A DNA stretch of 64,000 bases, from assembly GCA_013815385.1 (NCBI GenBank), contig JACDGL010000001.1, positions 186,001-250,000 of the forward strand, given 5' to 3'. The position numbers were made by a program, and so were the translations under genes. The stretch comes from Taibaiella sp. (GTDB lineage: Bacteria; Bacteroidota; Bacteroidia; Chitinophagales; Chitinophagaceae). A model generated the notes under the pieces. It had not been told where the DNA came from and did no database searches. It saw only the letters and a list, made by a program, of their open reading frames with translations. Each line of letters starts with the position of its first letter. The first letter of the stretch is position 1. Below are positions 1-8,928 of this stretch, piece after piece.

Positions 1-557
1 GCTGCCACACGCAGTTCGGGTATTTTACTATTAGTAAGCGGTAATATGGTAACATCTGATATGCGGATCTCCATTTGGGTCAACTCTACAATGCCTTGTA
101 TTTTTCTGTACCACCTACTGCTATCTATTTTATTAAATGAATCGTTTTGAAGATCCATATCAATGTAAAGCTTACGCAACAGCGCACCAAGATCACCGCC
201 AAAGTTTCTTTTGTATCCCAAAAGCGCCTTTATCAGCGCAGCCCTTACCCATGGCTTCTGAAATATAGGGCGGCCTATAGCTGCCGGGTCAAAAACTATT
301 GAATCAACAGGGTATTCATTTTGCAAACTTTCATTCAGCAACACCTGCTCTGTAATAAGATCATTAATAACAGGCGTTATATTTTTTAATCTTTTTTCAT
401 ACATATAGGAGTTATAGCGCCTGGTTAATATTACAATATAGGCTATGATAGTAGAACATACCGCTATCACAATAATGACTAAAGCAATCTGAATTACAAG
501 GGGGAGGTCCCAAAAATCAGTATAAAAGCTAATTATATGAAATCTTGATCGGATCAT
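1..557 (-). CDS. Membrane-anchored protein, N-terminal part (cut by window edge)
   Basis: An open frame runs from an ATG at 557 to the left edge without a stop, giving about 185 residues. The start MIRSRFHIISFYTDFWDLP is followed by one hydrophobic segment at about residues 21-45 (IQIALVIIVIAVCSTIIAYI). After it comes a soluble region with alternating helices (around WVRAALIKALLGYKRNFGGD, and a later IPELRVA segment) that suggests HEAT-like repeats. Bacteroidota have HEAT-repeat proteins with a single N-terminal anchor, but I cannot confirm the family from this fragment. The start lies 5 bp after the stop of the receiver-domain gene upstream on the same strand, so the two are probably co-transcribed. 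The gene was too open-ended to be called as a complete ORF. Confidence 0.7.
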   Translation of the reverse strand, partial: MIRSRFHIISFYTDFWDLPLVIQIALVIIVIAVCSTIIAYIVILTRRYNSYMYEKRLKNITPVINDLITEQVLLNESLQNEYPVDSIVFDPAAIGRPIFQKPWVRAALIKALLGYKRNFGGDLGALLRKLYIDMDLQNDSFNKIDSSRWYRKIQGIVELTQMEIRISDVTILPLTNSKIPELRVA

Positions 558-562
558 GAAAG

Positions 563-946
563 TTAGATTAAACTATTAGACTTGTCGTTAAGTATCTTTT
601 TTATGCGTATCAGCAATTCCGCAGGCATAATGGGTTTTTTCAGATAATCGTCTGCGCCTAATCTGAAAGCTTCCAATATCGAATCTTCGCTGCCAATGGA
701 GGAAACAACTATTAAGCCAACCTCGCCTCCACTATCGTGAGACTTTACATGGCTTATCACTTCCAGGCCATTTGTATAGGGCATCATCATATCTGTAATT
801 ACCAGTGCAAAATTACCCCTATCAAAAATCTCCATGCCCTCCTTTCCATTTCTTGCAGTAACCACCTTATACCCATTTTTATTAAGTATATTATTGATTG
901 CCTTCAACATTATATCATCATCTTCAATAATTAGAATGTCTTTCAT
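563..946 (-). CDS. Single-domain response regulator (CheY-like receiver)
   Basis: A 127-residue protein that is a receiver domain only. Acidic pocket IIEDDD at residues 6-11, phospho-acceptor Asp52 in VITDMMMP, conserved Ser in VVSSIGS (about 80-86) and the Lys-Pro pair LKKP at about 102-105. There is no output domain, so it should act through protein contacts, as a phosphorelay intermediate or by binding a partner. The next gene, 5 bp downstream, is a membrane protein with possible HEAT repeats, which is a reasonable partner but unproven. No kinase is adjacent. Family assignment is secure; the role is not. Confidence 0.93.
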   Translation of the reverse strand: MKDILIIEDDDIMLKAINNILNKNGYKVVTARNGKEGMEIFDRGNFALVITDMMMPYTNGLEVISHVKSHDSGGEVGLIVVSSIGSEDSILEAFRLGADDYLKKPIMPAELLIRIKKILNDKSNSLI

Positions 947-1447
947 AGGAAGATTAATTTAATAAATACTTATAATAAATTTAGATAAGTAGTATATGAA
1001 CTGTTTGTTGCCCTATAATTCCCTTTAGTAAAAATAGTAAAATAACTTACACTGGTCGTATTGCGGTGCGAATTTATCATTAATAAAATCCTTGAATGTG
1101 ATAAAATATATATTTTAAGTTTTGCCGACAATTTTACGTTAATTGGATTTTTTCCATTTTCAGGAACACGCTTCCACCTTTAAGACATAAGTTGTTGCTT
1201 TCATTAATCGTAAACACTTTCGAAAATTGTAATGAACCAATAAAAAGCAAAGCCACTAATACCGTGCGATAAGCCAGCACAGGCGAGCTATAGCCTGTTT
1301 TCAACTTCTGTGCTGAAGCAAGCGGTAATTTTAAAAGTGGTAATCCAATGCTTTCCATATTGATAAAGATGCAAAAACTTAGCCAATGCGGAATTTTAGT
1401 AAATTGGTATATTGAAATGATTAACTTTAACCTGTATATTTTTTCTT
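947..1447. other. Intergenic stretch without a convincing gene
   Basis: About 500 bp of AT-rich sequence. It should hold the promoter of the receiver gene to the left. An ORF at 1134-1358 on the minus strand (74 codons) has no recognisable family and an odd composition, so I do not call it. No clear terminator or repeat was seen here. Confidence 0.5.
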
Positions 1448-1579
1448 ATGTGGACATTCAAAGACTATAGGGACTATTACGAAGCTAACCCTTTGTGTTA
1501 TTTCTATATTATACTTATTATTATTATTTGCCTGGTGGGGGCTATATATTCCTACAGAAGAAGGAGAAGAAGAGCATAA
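1448..1579 (+). CDS. Small single-pass membrane protein with poly-Arg tail
   Basis: A 43-codon frame from ATG 1448 to TAA 1577-1579. It reads as a short soluble start (MWTFKDYRDYYEANPLCY), a strongly hydrophobic run (FYIILIIIICLVGAIY) and a C-terminus of six consecutive Arg residues then Ala. This is the layout of an N-out, C-in membrane miniprotein by the positive-inside rule. A strong hairpin with a T-rich flank follows 21 bp after the stop, as for a real transcription unit. I do not recognise a family. Coding status rests on composition and context only. Confidence 0.45.
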   Translation: MWTFKDYRDYYEANPLCYFYIILIIIICLVGAIYSYRRRRRRA

Positions 1580-1600
1580 CTCCTAATTCTACAAAAAATA

Positions 1601-1624
1601 AAGACCTGCACTTCTGCAGGTCTT
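1601..1624. terminator. Bidirectional intrinsic terminator
   Basis: Ten-base perfect arms (AAGACCTGCA and its complement) around a CTTC loop. It sits between the small plus-strand ORF ending at 1579 and the TonB-receptor gene ending at 1645 on the minus strand, with A/T-rich flanks on both sides, so it can serve both. Confidence 0.85.
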
Positions 1625-1644
1625 ATTCTACTTGAATAGTATAA

Positions 1645-3972
1645 TTAAAATTTATAGGTAGCACTCAGTTTTATAAAAAGCGGTGTGCCTGGTGTAAAAC
1701 AAAGATCAGTAACCGCCGGACTGTGCGACATAACTTCCTGCCTTAATCGTGTGTTGGTAGCAAAGGCAGCTTCATCCCATTGTACATTGAATATATTCTG
1801 TACCTGCAAACCGAATTCATACCTGGGCCTGCTATAGTTTGCCACTACGTCAAATATCGTATAAGCGGGTGCGACAATAGAATTATCCTGGTTTGCAGGC
1901 CGGTCGCCAATAGTACGTACACGAATGCTTGTCGAAAGGCTCTTATTTATTTTAAACGTAGCACCTGCTATTGAAGTGAAGCTGGCAGCCAGTGGCAGAT
2001 AGTTATTACCTGCTGAATCGTCTCTAGATCGGGCTTTTGTCAGGTTCATATCACCATCTATGTACAGCCATTTAAAGACTTCATAACGAATGGACAGATC
2101 AAATCCCTGGCGGCGAGTACGCGGCCCTGGGCTAACCGATGATTCATCGCCACTATAAGTAAACTCCGTTTGCAGGTTTAGCAGCCATACTGCGGCAGAA
2201 AGCAATAGCCTATCGTAAGGCTTTACAATAATACCGAGGTCATGAGAAAAAGCCAGAGGCAGTACATTATGTACCAGGTTTTGTCCAGGATATTGCAGCT
2301 GGTTCAAAGGATTAGAACCTATAGCTAATGTCCGCGTATCATTGGTATGAAAGCCAACACCATAATTATAATAGATACGTGCCTTATTGCTTACATTGTA
2401 ATAGACACCAACCTTAGGGCTGAACGCGCTGTTGTTAAATGTAACATCAGGAATGCTTGCGGGATCATTAGTCAGCTTATTATTGTATTGCTGTATAAAA
2501 TAATCAAAACGTGTACCTGCGGTCAGTACCAATTGTGGCAGTATATCTATTGTCTGGTTTATGTATCCATATATATTGGTTTCATGCACATCGCCTAATG
2601 CTATCGTTTTGAGTGTAATCTTGTCTACAGTGTGAGATAGCTCATCGTTCATTACATTATCATACCTGAAGCCAAGCCCCACCTGTGTTTTCATATGTAT
2701 GTCCTTTACAGAGTAGTTAGTACCATATTCACTATTGTACCCACCCATTATACGTTTCTCAGCCTGGCGTATCTGGTCGCCATTTATAGAATCTACTGCG
2801 AAGAATGTAAAATCAGAATACAATTTAAACTGGTAATAAGTCAGGTACATATTGCTTTTGAAATAGCTGTTATTGCCAATGGTCTGGAAATATTGCAGAT
2901 TGGCATTATAACGGCTGGTAGCACCGCCTTCACCATCTAAAGCACCAAACCTGCCTATATATCCTGAATCAATGGCGCGGGTAGGTATTTGCCCTGAGGC
3001 ATCCCAGCTGGTACTAAAGCCTGATAAAGTAAGACTCAATATTTTATTGCTTGCAAGGTAATTTGTATACTTACCCATAAGATTAAAACGCTGAAAATTT
3101 TGAGAACGATCAAAATAACTTCTGTTGTAACCGTATTCTCCCATTATATAAGCGTCCTGCTTATGGTTACCCTCGTCCCTGTTCAGCAGGTTCAGTCCTA
3201 CTACTGTCCTGAAGTATCCATAAGTGCCGCCATCTACCTTTACAAAGCTTTTATCAAGGGTATTTTTAGTTTTAAAGGCTACCCAACCCGCCGTAGCCAG
3301 GTTGCCCTTATCTATCTGGTAGGGCCCTTTGCCAAAATCAAGCAGCTGTACAGATTCGGGGATAATGAAGTGTGTATCGGCAAAGCCCTGGCCATGCGCA
3401 TGAGATACCATATTCACCGGCATGCCATCTACACTTACATTGACATCTGTGCCATGGTCTGCATCAAATCCGCGCAGAAACATTTGTTCTGCTTTTCCCC
3501 CACCCTGGTGTTCTGCTGTAAATAAGCCGGGCACCAGTCGCATAAGGTCCTGTGTTGAGTTAACAGGTCTCAGTTTTAGATCCAGGCCGCTGATGCTACT
3601 CAGTGTCAAATCTTTTTTTGCATTCACTGAAACCTCACTCAGTTTTACTTCAGAAGGCTCCAGGTTTATTGCCAGATCTGATGTGACACCGTCTTCTATT
3701 TTTATTGATTGTTCCAGAGTCTTATATCCTAACGTGCTTACATACAGGGTAACCTTTCCATCTTTCAGACCCTTCATAAAAAACTTACCAAAGGCATCGG
3801 TAACCGCGCTTAGGTTTTGTTCTTTAAGGTACACGCTTGCCCCTTCTATTGGTTTGTGGGTGGTGTTATCATATACATACCCTTTCAGGCTTCCGGTATG
3901 GGCCTGCGCCATTAAAGCAGTGCAAAGGCATATTATTATAGTAATTAAAAATTTGGTAATCGTTGATCGCAT
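1645..3972 (-). CDS. TonB-dependent outer membrane receptor with carboxypeptidase-like N-domain
   Basis: A 775-residue protein. Signal peptide at 1-24 (ending ALMAQA), a CarboxypepD_reg-like domain at about 27-108 (GSLKGYVYDNTTHKPIEGAS), a TonB plug domain at about 120-240, and a beta-barrel to the C-terminus, which ends in Phe (SATYKF) as outer membrane proteins do. The plug contains FDADHGTDVNVSVDGMPV and a His-rich HAHGQGFADTHF segment. It is the last gene of a minus-strand cluster with a HupE/UreJ-like permease and DUF4331 proteins, which suggests import of a metal or metal complex. The substrate is inference. A 254-bp gap upstream leaves room for its own promoter. Confidence 0.93.
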   Translation of the reverse strand: MRSTITKFLITIIICLCTALMAQAHTGSLKGYVYDNTTHKPIEGASVYLKEQNLSAVTDAFGKFFMKGLKDGKVTLYVSTLGYKTLEQSIKIEDGVTSDLAINLEPSEVKLSEVSVNAKKDLTLSSISGLDLKLRPVNSTQDLMRLVPGLFTAEHQGGGKAEQMFLRGFDADHGTDVNVSVDGMPVNMVSHAHGQGFADTHFIIPESVQLLDFGKGPYQIDKGNLATAGWVAFKTKNTLDKSFVKVDGGTYGYFRTVVGLNLLNRDEGNHKQDAYIMGEYGYNRSYFDRSQNFQRFNLMGKYTNYLASNKILSLTLSGFSTSWDASGQIPTRAIDSGYIGRFGALDGEGGATSRYNANLQYFQTIGNNSYFKSNMYLTYYQFKLYSDFTFFAVDSINGDQIRQAEKRIMGGYNSEYGTNYSVKDIHMKTQVGLGFRYDNVMNDELSHTVDKITLKTIALGDVHETNIYGYINQTIDILPQLVLTAGTRFDYFIQQYNNKLTNDPASIPDVTFNNSAFSPKVGVYYNVSNKARIYYNYGVGFHTNDTRTLAIGSNPLNQLQYPGQNLVHNVLPLAFSHDLGIIVKPYDRLLLSAAVWLLNLQTEFTYSGDESSVSPGPRTRRQGFDLSIRYEVFKWLYIDGDMNLTKARSRDDSAGNNYLPLAASFTSIAGATFKINKSLSTSIRVRTIGDRPANQDNSIVAPAYTIFDVVANYSRPRYEFGLQVQNIFNVQWDEAAFATNTRLRQEVMSHSPAVTDLCFTPGTPLFIKLSATYKF

Positions 3973-4226
3973 AAAACATTTATCTAAAAAACATAATACA
4001 ATTGTTGTAGTGATCCAATTTTATAAAAGAGCGATACTTGTAGCAGGAGATACAGCATACAAACAGCTATTCAATAGAATTATACAACGAAATGATCCAT
4101 TATTTCAAAAATGGAGCAAACCAGTTCTGAGCGAATCGAAGTATTCGGTAAAATAAATACTAGAGCATACCCCATTGCAACATAGCTTGTATGTAGAAAA
4201 GGTGCCATCTCAGAAAAGCTAATGTA

Positions 4227-4586
4227 CTATGCCTTTGGAGGACGATACTCCATATCCAGGTACGAGACCGGATAATAACAACTGTAAGAAGGGAAAATAT
4301 TGCCTAGTAAAGCGTGCTTAAAGCCTTTGAAGGTTATGAGAGCGGTTACTTCAAAATATTCTGCTATTTCAAGTTTATAGCTGCTGGAAGTTTTTCCTTT
4401 CTCCGATTGATGCGAGGCCTGCACCAGTTCCTGGTGAACGTGAAACTTCCCATGTACTTCGTGAACAGTCAATATATGTTTGCTTTCCCAAAAGGTATGC
4501 GCTACGGCATCAGCAATAAGAGGCATAACTGGCTTCAACATTGTGATAGTATAAGAAAACAGTATCAGGTAGGTTAGTTTCCTCAT
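4227..4586 (-). CDS. Small His-containing membrane/periplasmic protein
   Basis: 119 residues from the ATG at 4586 (MRKLTYLILFSYTITMLKPV). An upstream in-frame ATG at 4673 exists, but its extra 29 residues look non-coding. A hydrophobic N-terminus (about 1-22) is followed by a His-rich stretch (AHTFWESKHILTVHEVHGKF, then HVHQELVQASHQ). As far as I recall, small proteins of this shape occur next to TonB receptors and metal-handling genes in Bacteroidota; I do not know a named family. It lies between the HupE-like permease gene and the receptor gene, so a metal-binding accessory role is plausible but inferred. Confidence 0.7.
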   Translation of the reverse strand: MRKLTYLILFSYTITMLKPVMPLIADAVAHTFWESKHILTVHEVHGKFHVHQELVQASHQSEKGKTSSSYKLEIAEYFEVTALITFKGFKHALLGNIFPSYSCYYPVSYLDMEYRPPKA

Positions 4587-4782
4587 TATGCTCTCCTTCC
4601 ATTCATTTCCATGCTTCGCTCCTTCCCTTATGGAATGTGGCTTCGAATATTTTATGGAAATTTTTGAATACATGCCTGATATTATATCAACCTTGATATT
4701 GGATATACGGGTAATTTAACAATTCAGATTTTATCTATACTGATAGAGCATAAAAGAATCGTTCCCATATTTTGATAAGGTA

Positions 4783-5451
4783 TTACTTGGTAAAGAATAT
4801 CCGCTCTATAGTCCAGTAGCTGGCTATTAATGCTATCACCAGCGAGGATGGAATAACGATGCGTTTCCTGTACCAGGTTTTATTGGAAAACGACTTAGCA
4901 ACTACCCAGTACATAAAAAGAATAATTGTCAATTGTCCTAATTCCACACCCACATTAAAGCTGACCAAAGCTGCTGCGAAGGCATACTCTGGCATACCTA
5001 ATTGCGAAAGCGCACCGGCAAACCCCATACCGTGTACCATACCAAAAAGGAAAACCATGGCCATTCGCCATGGTTTCACCTTATTGGAAAATACATTTTC
5101 AAGCGCTAAGAATACTATAGATAAAGCAATTAAAGGCTCCACCACAGCAGTGGGTGGATGTATGACGCCATACATTGCCAAACCCAGCGTAATAGAATGT
5201 GCCAATGTGAACATAGATGCCTGTAAAACTATATTCCTGATATTGGTATTCAGGAAGAAGACGCAGAGTATAAAAAGTATATGGTCAAATCCATAAGGTA
5301 TAATGTGTGTGAAACCAAGACACACATATTTCCATACTACAGAACTGTTATCTATCTTATCCAACTGGTAATTGATGGTGTGCGCATGTACGTGGGTACA
5401 GTACAAACAATAAAACAGTATGAACGCCAGTATAGGCAGTAGCTTCTTCAC
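4783..5451 (-). CDS. HupE/UreJ-family membrane protein
   Basis: 222 residues. An N-terminal signal-like helix ends in a His-rich HVHAHTINYQ segment. About six membrane helices follow, with the family's hallmark His and acidic residues inside helices: HIIPYGFDHILFIL, FTLAHSITLGLAM, VEPLIALSIVFLALENVF, FGMVHGMGFAGAL and FNVGVELGQL. HupE/UreJ proteins are nickel or cobalt permeases, or accessory proteins of nickel enzymes. No hydrogenase or urease gene is present, so the metal here is open. The gene is 21 bp downstream of the TPR lipoprotein gene. Confidence 0.88.
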   Translation of the reverse strand: MKKLLPILAFILFYCLYCTHVHAHTINYQLDKIDNSSVVWKYVCLGFTHIIPYGFDHILFILCVFFLNTNIRNIVLQASMFTLAHSITLGLAMYGVIHPPTAVVEPLIALSIVFLALENVFSNKVKPWRMAMVFLFGMVHGMGFAGALSQLGMPEYAFAAALVSFNVGVELGQLTIILFMYWVVAKSFSNKTWYRKRIVIPSSLVIALIASYWTIERIFFTK

Positions 5452-5472
5452 TTACTATGTTTTATTTGGGTA

Positions 5473-6819
5473 TCAGCGCTGCACTACCGCTCTTTGTTTT
5501 GATTCATTAATGATCAGTTGATCAATATATGGATTAATAGATTGTGCTTCTGCAATAAGCTGGTTACCTTTTACAGTATCGCCTGCACTTATATATATAA
5601 CACCTGCTTTATACAAGCTATTTGCATTCTTCGTATTTGTTTTTAGCATTTTGTCAGCATGCATTTTGGCATTTGTATAATCACCTTTGCGATAATATAT
5701 CCAGGCTGCCAGTTCATTTGCATCTATATTATCAGGACGCATATTAAGGTCTTTCTGGTCATACTCCAGTGCCTTGGCAATATTATTATCATTAAGATAA
5801 GCCATTGCTAATTCGCGATTAGCATTGTGTTTCACCAGCACATCCTTCTGGTCTTTCTCTCCATCTTCCATTAGTCTTATTACATCGCTTCTCACTTCTT
5901 TAGCTTTACCAGTATCGCCTTTCAGCTCATACAGATCTCCCAGATAAGTAACAAAAGCAGCCTCGCTTTGTAATTTTATTGCAGCCTTGGTATGCTCTAT
6001 TGCTTCATCGTAGTTTTTACGTGCACGTGCCACTTTTGCCATACCCAGTTCTGCAACGGGGTAATTAGGCCTGTAAACCAGTGCAGTACGATAAGTAATG
6101 TTGGCACTATCCAGATTACCGATATTCAGATATAGGTCGCCAAGTGTTACCCGCGCCCATTCGGTACTTTCAGCACCGGGCAAGCCCGATTCTACAGCCA
6201 TCTTCATCGCATCAATAGCACCGCGGTTATCGCCGTATATCTGCCTCAGATAGGAAGCCCGTGAATAGGAACGTAAATCAGGACGAATGTTTATCATTTT
6301 ATCGCAGTCTTTTACAGCCGTGTCGTAATGGCCCAACTCTACATTCGCATCAACCAGAGCACCGTAGATACCTGAATTAAAATCGCTTATTGCCCTGCCT
6401 TTTTCAGCTACATCCAGGGCATCTTTAAACTGGTGCATATTTAATAGCACCGTAGACTTGAGACTATAAGCCTGAAATAATAAATCATCGCTTTTGTTCT
6501 GTCCGTTAATGACCCTATCCAGCACATTTACTGCGGCATTACCATAATAAGTATTATTGCCTGTTATTCTTCCCTCCAGTATATATACTGTACCCAGCGT
6601 TATATACTGCTTCATGTCATCCGGATTTTCTTTTAGTGCCAGTACAGCCTTCTGGTAAGTAGCATTTATATTATCCGTTTCTTCTTTGGGAGCAATGCTC
6701 GCTTTAGACTCCAATAACGGAGGTATTGAATCTTTTTTTTCTGAACAGGATATAAGGCTTATACAAATAAGCATTATAATAAGATGCAATCGAGTTGTGG
6801 AAGTTCTCATATTCTTCAT
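5473..6819 (-). CDS. TPR-repeat lipoprotein
   Basis: 448 residues. An N-terminal hydrophobic segment ends in a lipobox (LISC, Cys at about 25), so it is probably a lipoprotein. The rest is built of TPR-like helical pairs (for example NYPVAELGMAKVARARKNYD and ANSLYKAGVIYISAGDTVKG), at least eight. TPR proteins act as protein-binding scaffolds. It lies in the middle of the DUF4331/HupE/TonB cluster, 63 bp after the first DUF4331 gene, with a strong hairpin in that gap. A scaffold in the periplasm or on a membrane linking the exported DUF4331 proteins to the transport proteins is a reasonable guess. Confidence 0.85.
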   Translation of the reverse strand: MKNMRTSTTRLHLIIMLICISLISCSEKKDSIPPLLESKASIAPKEETDNINATYQKAVLALKENPDDMKQYITLGTVYILEGRITGNNTYYGNAAVNVLDRVINGQNKSDDLLFQAYSLKSTVLLNMHQFKDALDVAEKGRAISDFNSGIYGALVDANVELGHYDTAVKDCDKMINIRPDLRSYSRASYLRQIYGDNRGAIDAMKMAVESGLPGAESTEWARVTLGDLYLNIGNLDSANITYRTALVYRPNYPVAELGMAKVARARKNYDEAIEHTKAAIKLQSEAAFVTYLGDLYELKGDTGKAKEVRSDVIRLMEDGEKDQKDVLVKHNANRELAMAYLNDNNIAKALEYDQKDLNMRPDNIDANELAAWIYYRKGDYTNAKMHADKMLKTNTKNANSLYKAGVIYISAGDTVKGNQLIAEAQSINPYIDQLIINESKQRAVVQR

Positions 6820-6831
6820 TTACTATCAAAG

Positions 6832-6862
6832 ATAAGGAGGGCATATTAATAGCCCTCCTTAT
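6832..6862. terminator. Strong hairpin inside the DUF4331-TPR operon
   Basis: Perfect 11-bp arms (ATAAGGAGGGC and its complement) around a 9-nt loop, located between the stop of the DUF4331 gene (6883) and the start of the TPR gene (6819). On the minus strand it is not followed by a clean T run, so it may be an attenuator or an mRNA-stabilising 3' end rather than a full terminator. Confidence 0.65.
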
Positions 6863-6882
6863 TATTTAAATTATAAAAATTA

Positions 6883-8901
6883 TTAATTAGCCTTAACCAA
6901 CTTCACTGTATTAAAAGGTACATTGTTAGCTGATATGCGTGCGAAATAATTACCTGCTGGAAGATTAGAACCATTCCATTTTGCAGTGTAATCACCAGCG
7001 CTTTGGCTACCCTGGTTGATCGTTTGTACAGTACGTCCGTTAACATCCAGTATTGCAATAACTACATTTGCGCCATCATTAAGTTTGTAGCGGAATGTGA
7101 TCTGCGAAGTGAATGGATTAGGATATGCACTCATCACGGCTGCAGGGGTCTGAAGATTTAACTGATTAACAGCTACCGGTGTGCTTACATAATTTGTACC
7201 GTTAAAACCTCTCCATGGTGCCTGCAAATAAGGGAAGCAAGCTTTAAATGTAGTGTCATTATGAGTAACACCAGCATTAAAGGTCAGCACACTATCCAGC
7301 CTTGGAGTAACAGGGCTGCCAGTGCCTGGGTAATCATCATACCACAATCCTATAGCTGCTAGAGCTATACCAGATACTGCCTGAAGTTCTATAGTGGTTA
7401 CATCATCTTCTAGACGACGACCATTAGGGAACCCGTCCATATTTGGTATAAATTGCAAAGTAGTAGTAGTGTTGAATCTTGCATCTGTAAGGCCTAAAAC
7501 TGCAGCCTGCACAATGCCCAGTGAACTGAAATCTGCACTAGCCCTTGGTGTAACCGGTACCGCCATGTTCAAACGGAGCATATCACACAGAGTTGGCAGA
7601 AAGTTATTGATAAATGGCTTGCCTGCAGCTAATGGATTGTTCGCAGGTTTTCCTGTTGCTAACTGATACGGAGCCAGGTTAGGTACCCCTGTATAAAATA
7701 TAGGGAGTATATCTACAGAACGTGGGCTGTGATTATCAGGCAACAATATATTACCATACGTAGCCGGATCGAATGCTGTACCAACAAGCCCTGGAGAACC
7801 CTTTAAGGAATATAGACCAACCTTAGTATTGCGGAAGTCAAAACTACCTAATGAATTAGTCTGTATCCTTAATTTTGAAAGGCCGGGTACAGCACCACCG
7901 AATGCTGAAGCATCCATGTATAGGGCCAACTCCGGATTTTCGAAATAGGGTACATAAGAAGCATCACCAGTATAGGGGTTTGTGCTATTCCATTGATCTT
8001 TCATACCAATCGGTATTATTACTTCATTGGTAAGCGGCATACCTAAACGGGATACTTGAACATAGCTACTGGAGAAAGTAGCTCCTCCTGTTGTATTAAG
8101 TGTAGTAATAGTGGGTCTGCTGGCAGAAGCCCAAACCCCAATCACAAAATTAGGATCCAGAATGCTGGTTGCAGAAGTAACACTAAGACCAGTTTTCTGC
8201 AACGAGGAAATAGGTATTTCGAGCACTATGCTGTGACAGTTATATTTAGCCAAACCATCACGGCCTGGATTACGGAAACCACCTACATCAAAAGCTCCGC
8301 CAAGATCTACAAAGAATGGATCATCAGAAGGGCCGCAGAAAAGCTTTTCACCAGTGCTGGCCGTAGCTATTGCTGCATTGATCAGTGCATCATAAGATGC
8401 AGCATGAAGACCTGCAGCACCTTCTATTGATTTGGGGCCAATATTATTTGGAGGTACAATACCATTACTATATATAATAGCAAATGTAGTACCGCCATCG
8501 GTGCTTTTTTCGCAAGTGTATGTTGCTTTAATGTTTTGCTTGCCAAGGCGAATATTAAAGAATGTGCTGGTATCCTCATTTACACGTGTAAAAGTGAAGC
8601 GATAAGTGATATCATCACCTGAGGTTGTAGTCTTATTCTTTATATGTATCTCGTATCGCACATTTTCACCAAACTGGTAATAGTTCGGACCTCCCGCGGG
8701 AGATTCAAAAGGTATATAATTGGCTATAATAACGATTTTATTTGTATCGCAAGGACTGCGGAACGCATAAACATCTGTATTATCAGCTACCGGGTCGTTC
8801 GAAATGAGTGGGGCCTCCCTGTGTGAAGACGCCATCACATTTACCTGTGGCAAAAAGGATATCATTAATGCCACAACTACTTTATTTAGAATTTTTTTCA
8901 T
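6883..8901 (-). CDS. DUF4331 exported protein with T9SS sorting domain
   Basis: 672 residues. Signal peptide ending at MASSHREA; mature start SSHREAPLISNDPVADNTDV is the family signature of DUF4331, whose function is unknown. The DUF4331 region covers about 25-560. The last roughly 85 residues form a T9SS type A sorting domain: YPNPFTSQITFRY, ILDVNGRTVQTI, LPAGNYFARIS. The protein should therefore be secreted through T9SS and displayed or released at the surface. It is the second of two tandem DUF4331 genes, 27 bp after the first. Residue-level similarity between the two is high over the DUF4331 part. Confidence 0.93.
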   Translation of the reverse strand: MKKILNKVVVALMISFLPQVNVMASSHREAPLISNDPVADNTDVYAFRSPCDTNKIVIIANYIPFESPAGGPNYYQFGENVRYEIHIKNKTTTSGDDITYRFTFTRVNEDTSTFFNIRLGKQNIKATYTCEKSTDGGTTFAIIYSNGIVPPNNIGPKSIEGAAGLHAASYDALINAAIATASTGEKLFCGPSDDPFFVDLGGAFDVGGFRNPGRDGLAKYNCHSIVLEIPISSLQKTGLSVTSATSILDPNFVIGVWASASRPTITTLNTTGGATFSSSYVQVSRLGMPLTNEVIIPIGMKDQWNSTNPYTGDASYVPYFENPELALYMDASAFGGAVPGLSKLRIQTNSLGSFDFRNTKVGLYSLKGSPGLVGTAFDPATYGNILLPDNHSPRSVDILPIFYTGVPNLAPYQLATGKPANNPLAAGKPFINNFLPTLCDMLRLNMAVPVTPRASADFSSLGIVQAAVLGLTDARFNTTTTLQFIPNMDGFPNGRRLEDDVTTIELQAVSGIALAAIGLWYDDYPGTGSPVTPRLDSVLTFNAGVTHNDTTFKACFPYLQAPWRGFNGTNYVSTPVAVNQLNLQTPAAVMSAYPNPFTSQITFRYKLNDGANVVIAILDVNGRTVQTINQGSQSAGDYTAKWNGSNLPAGNYFARISANNVPFNTVKLVKAN

Positions 8902-8928
8902 GACTGTATTTTTTGTTTTACAGATTAA

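Noticed and set aside
1134-1358. 74-codon minus-strand ORF
   Set aside because: No recognisable domain, no signal peptide, unusual composition, and no upstream or downstream signals; cannot be supported.
3422-4156. Long plus-strand ORF of 244 codons over the TonB receptor gene
   Set aside because: Antisense shadow of a clear receptor gene on the other strand; its translation has no sensible domain.
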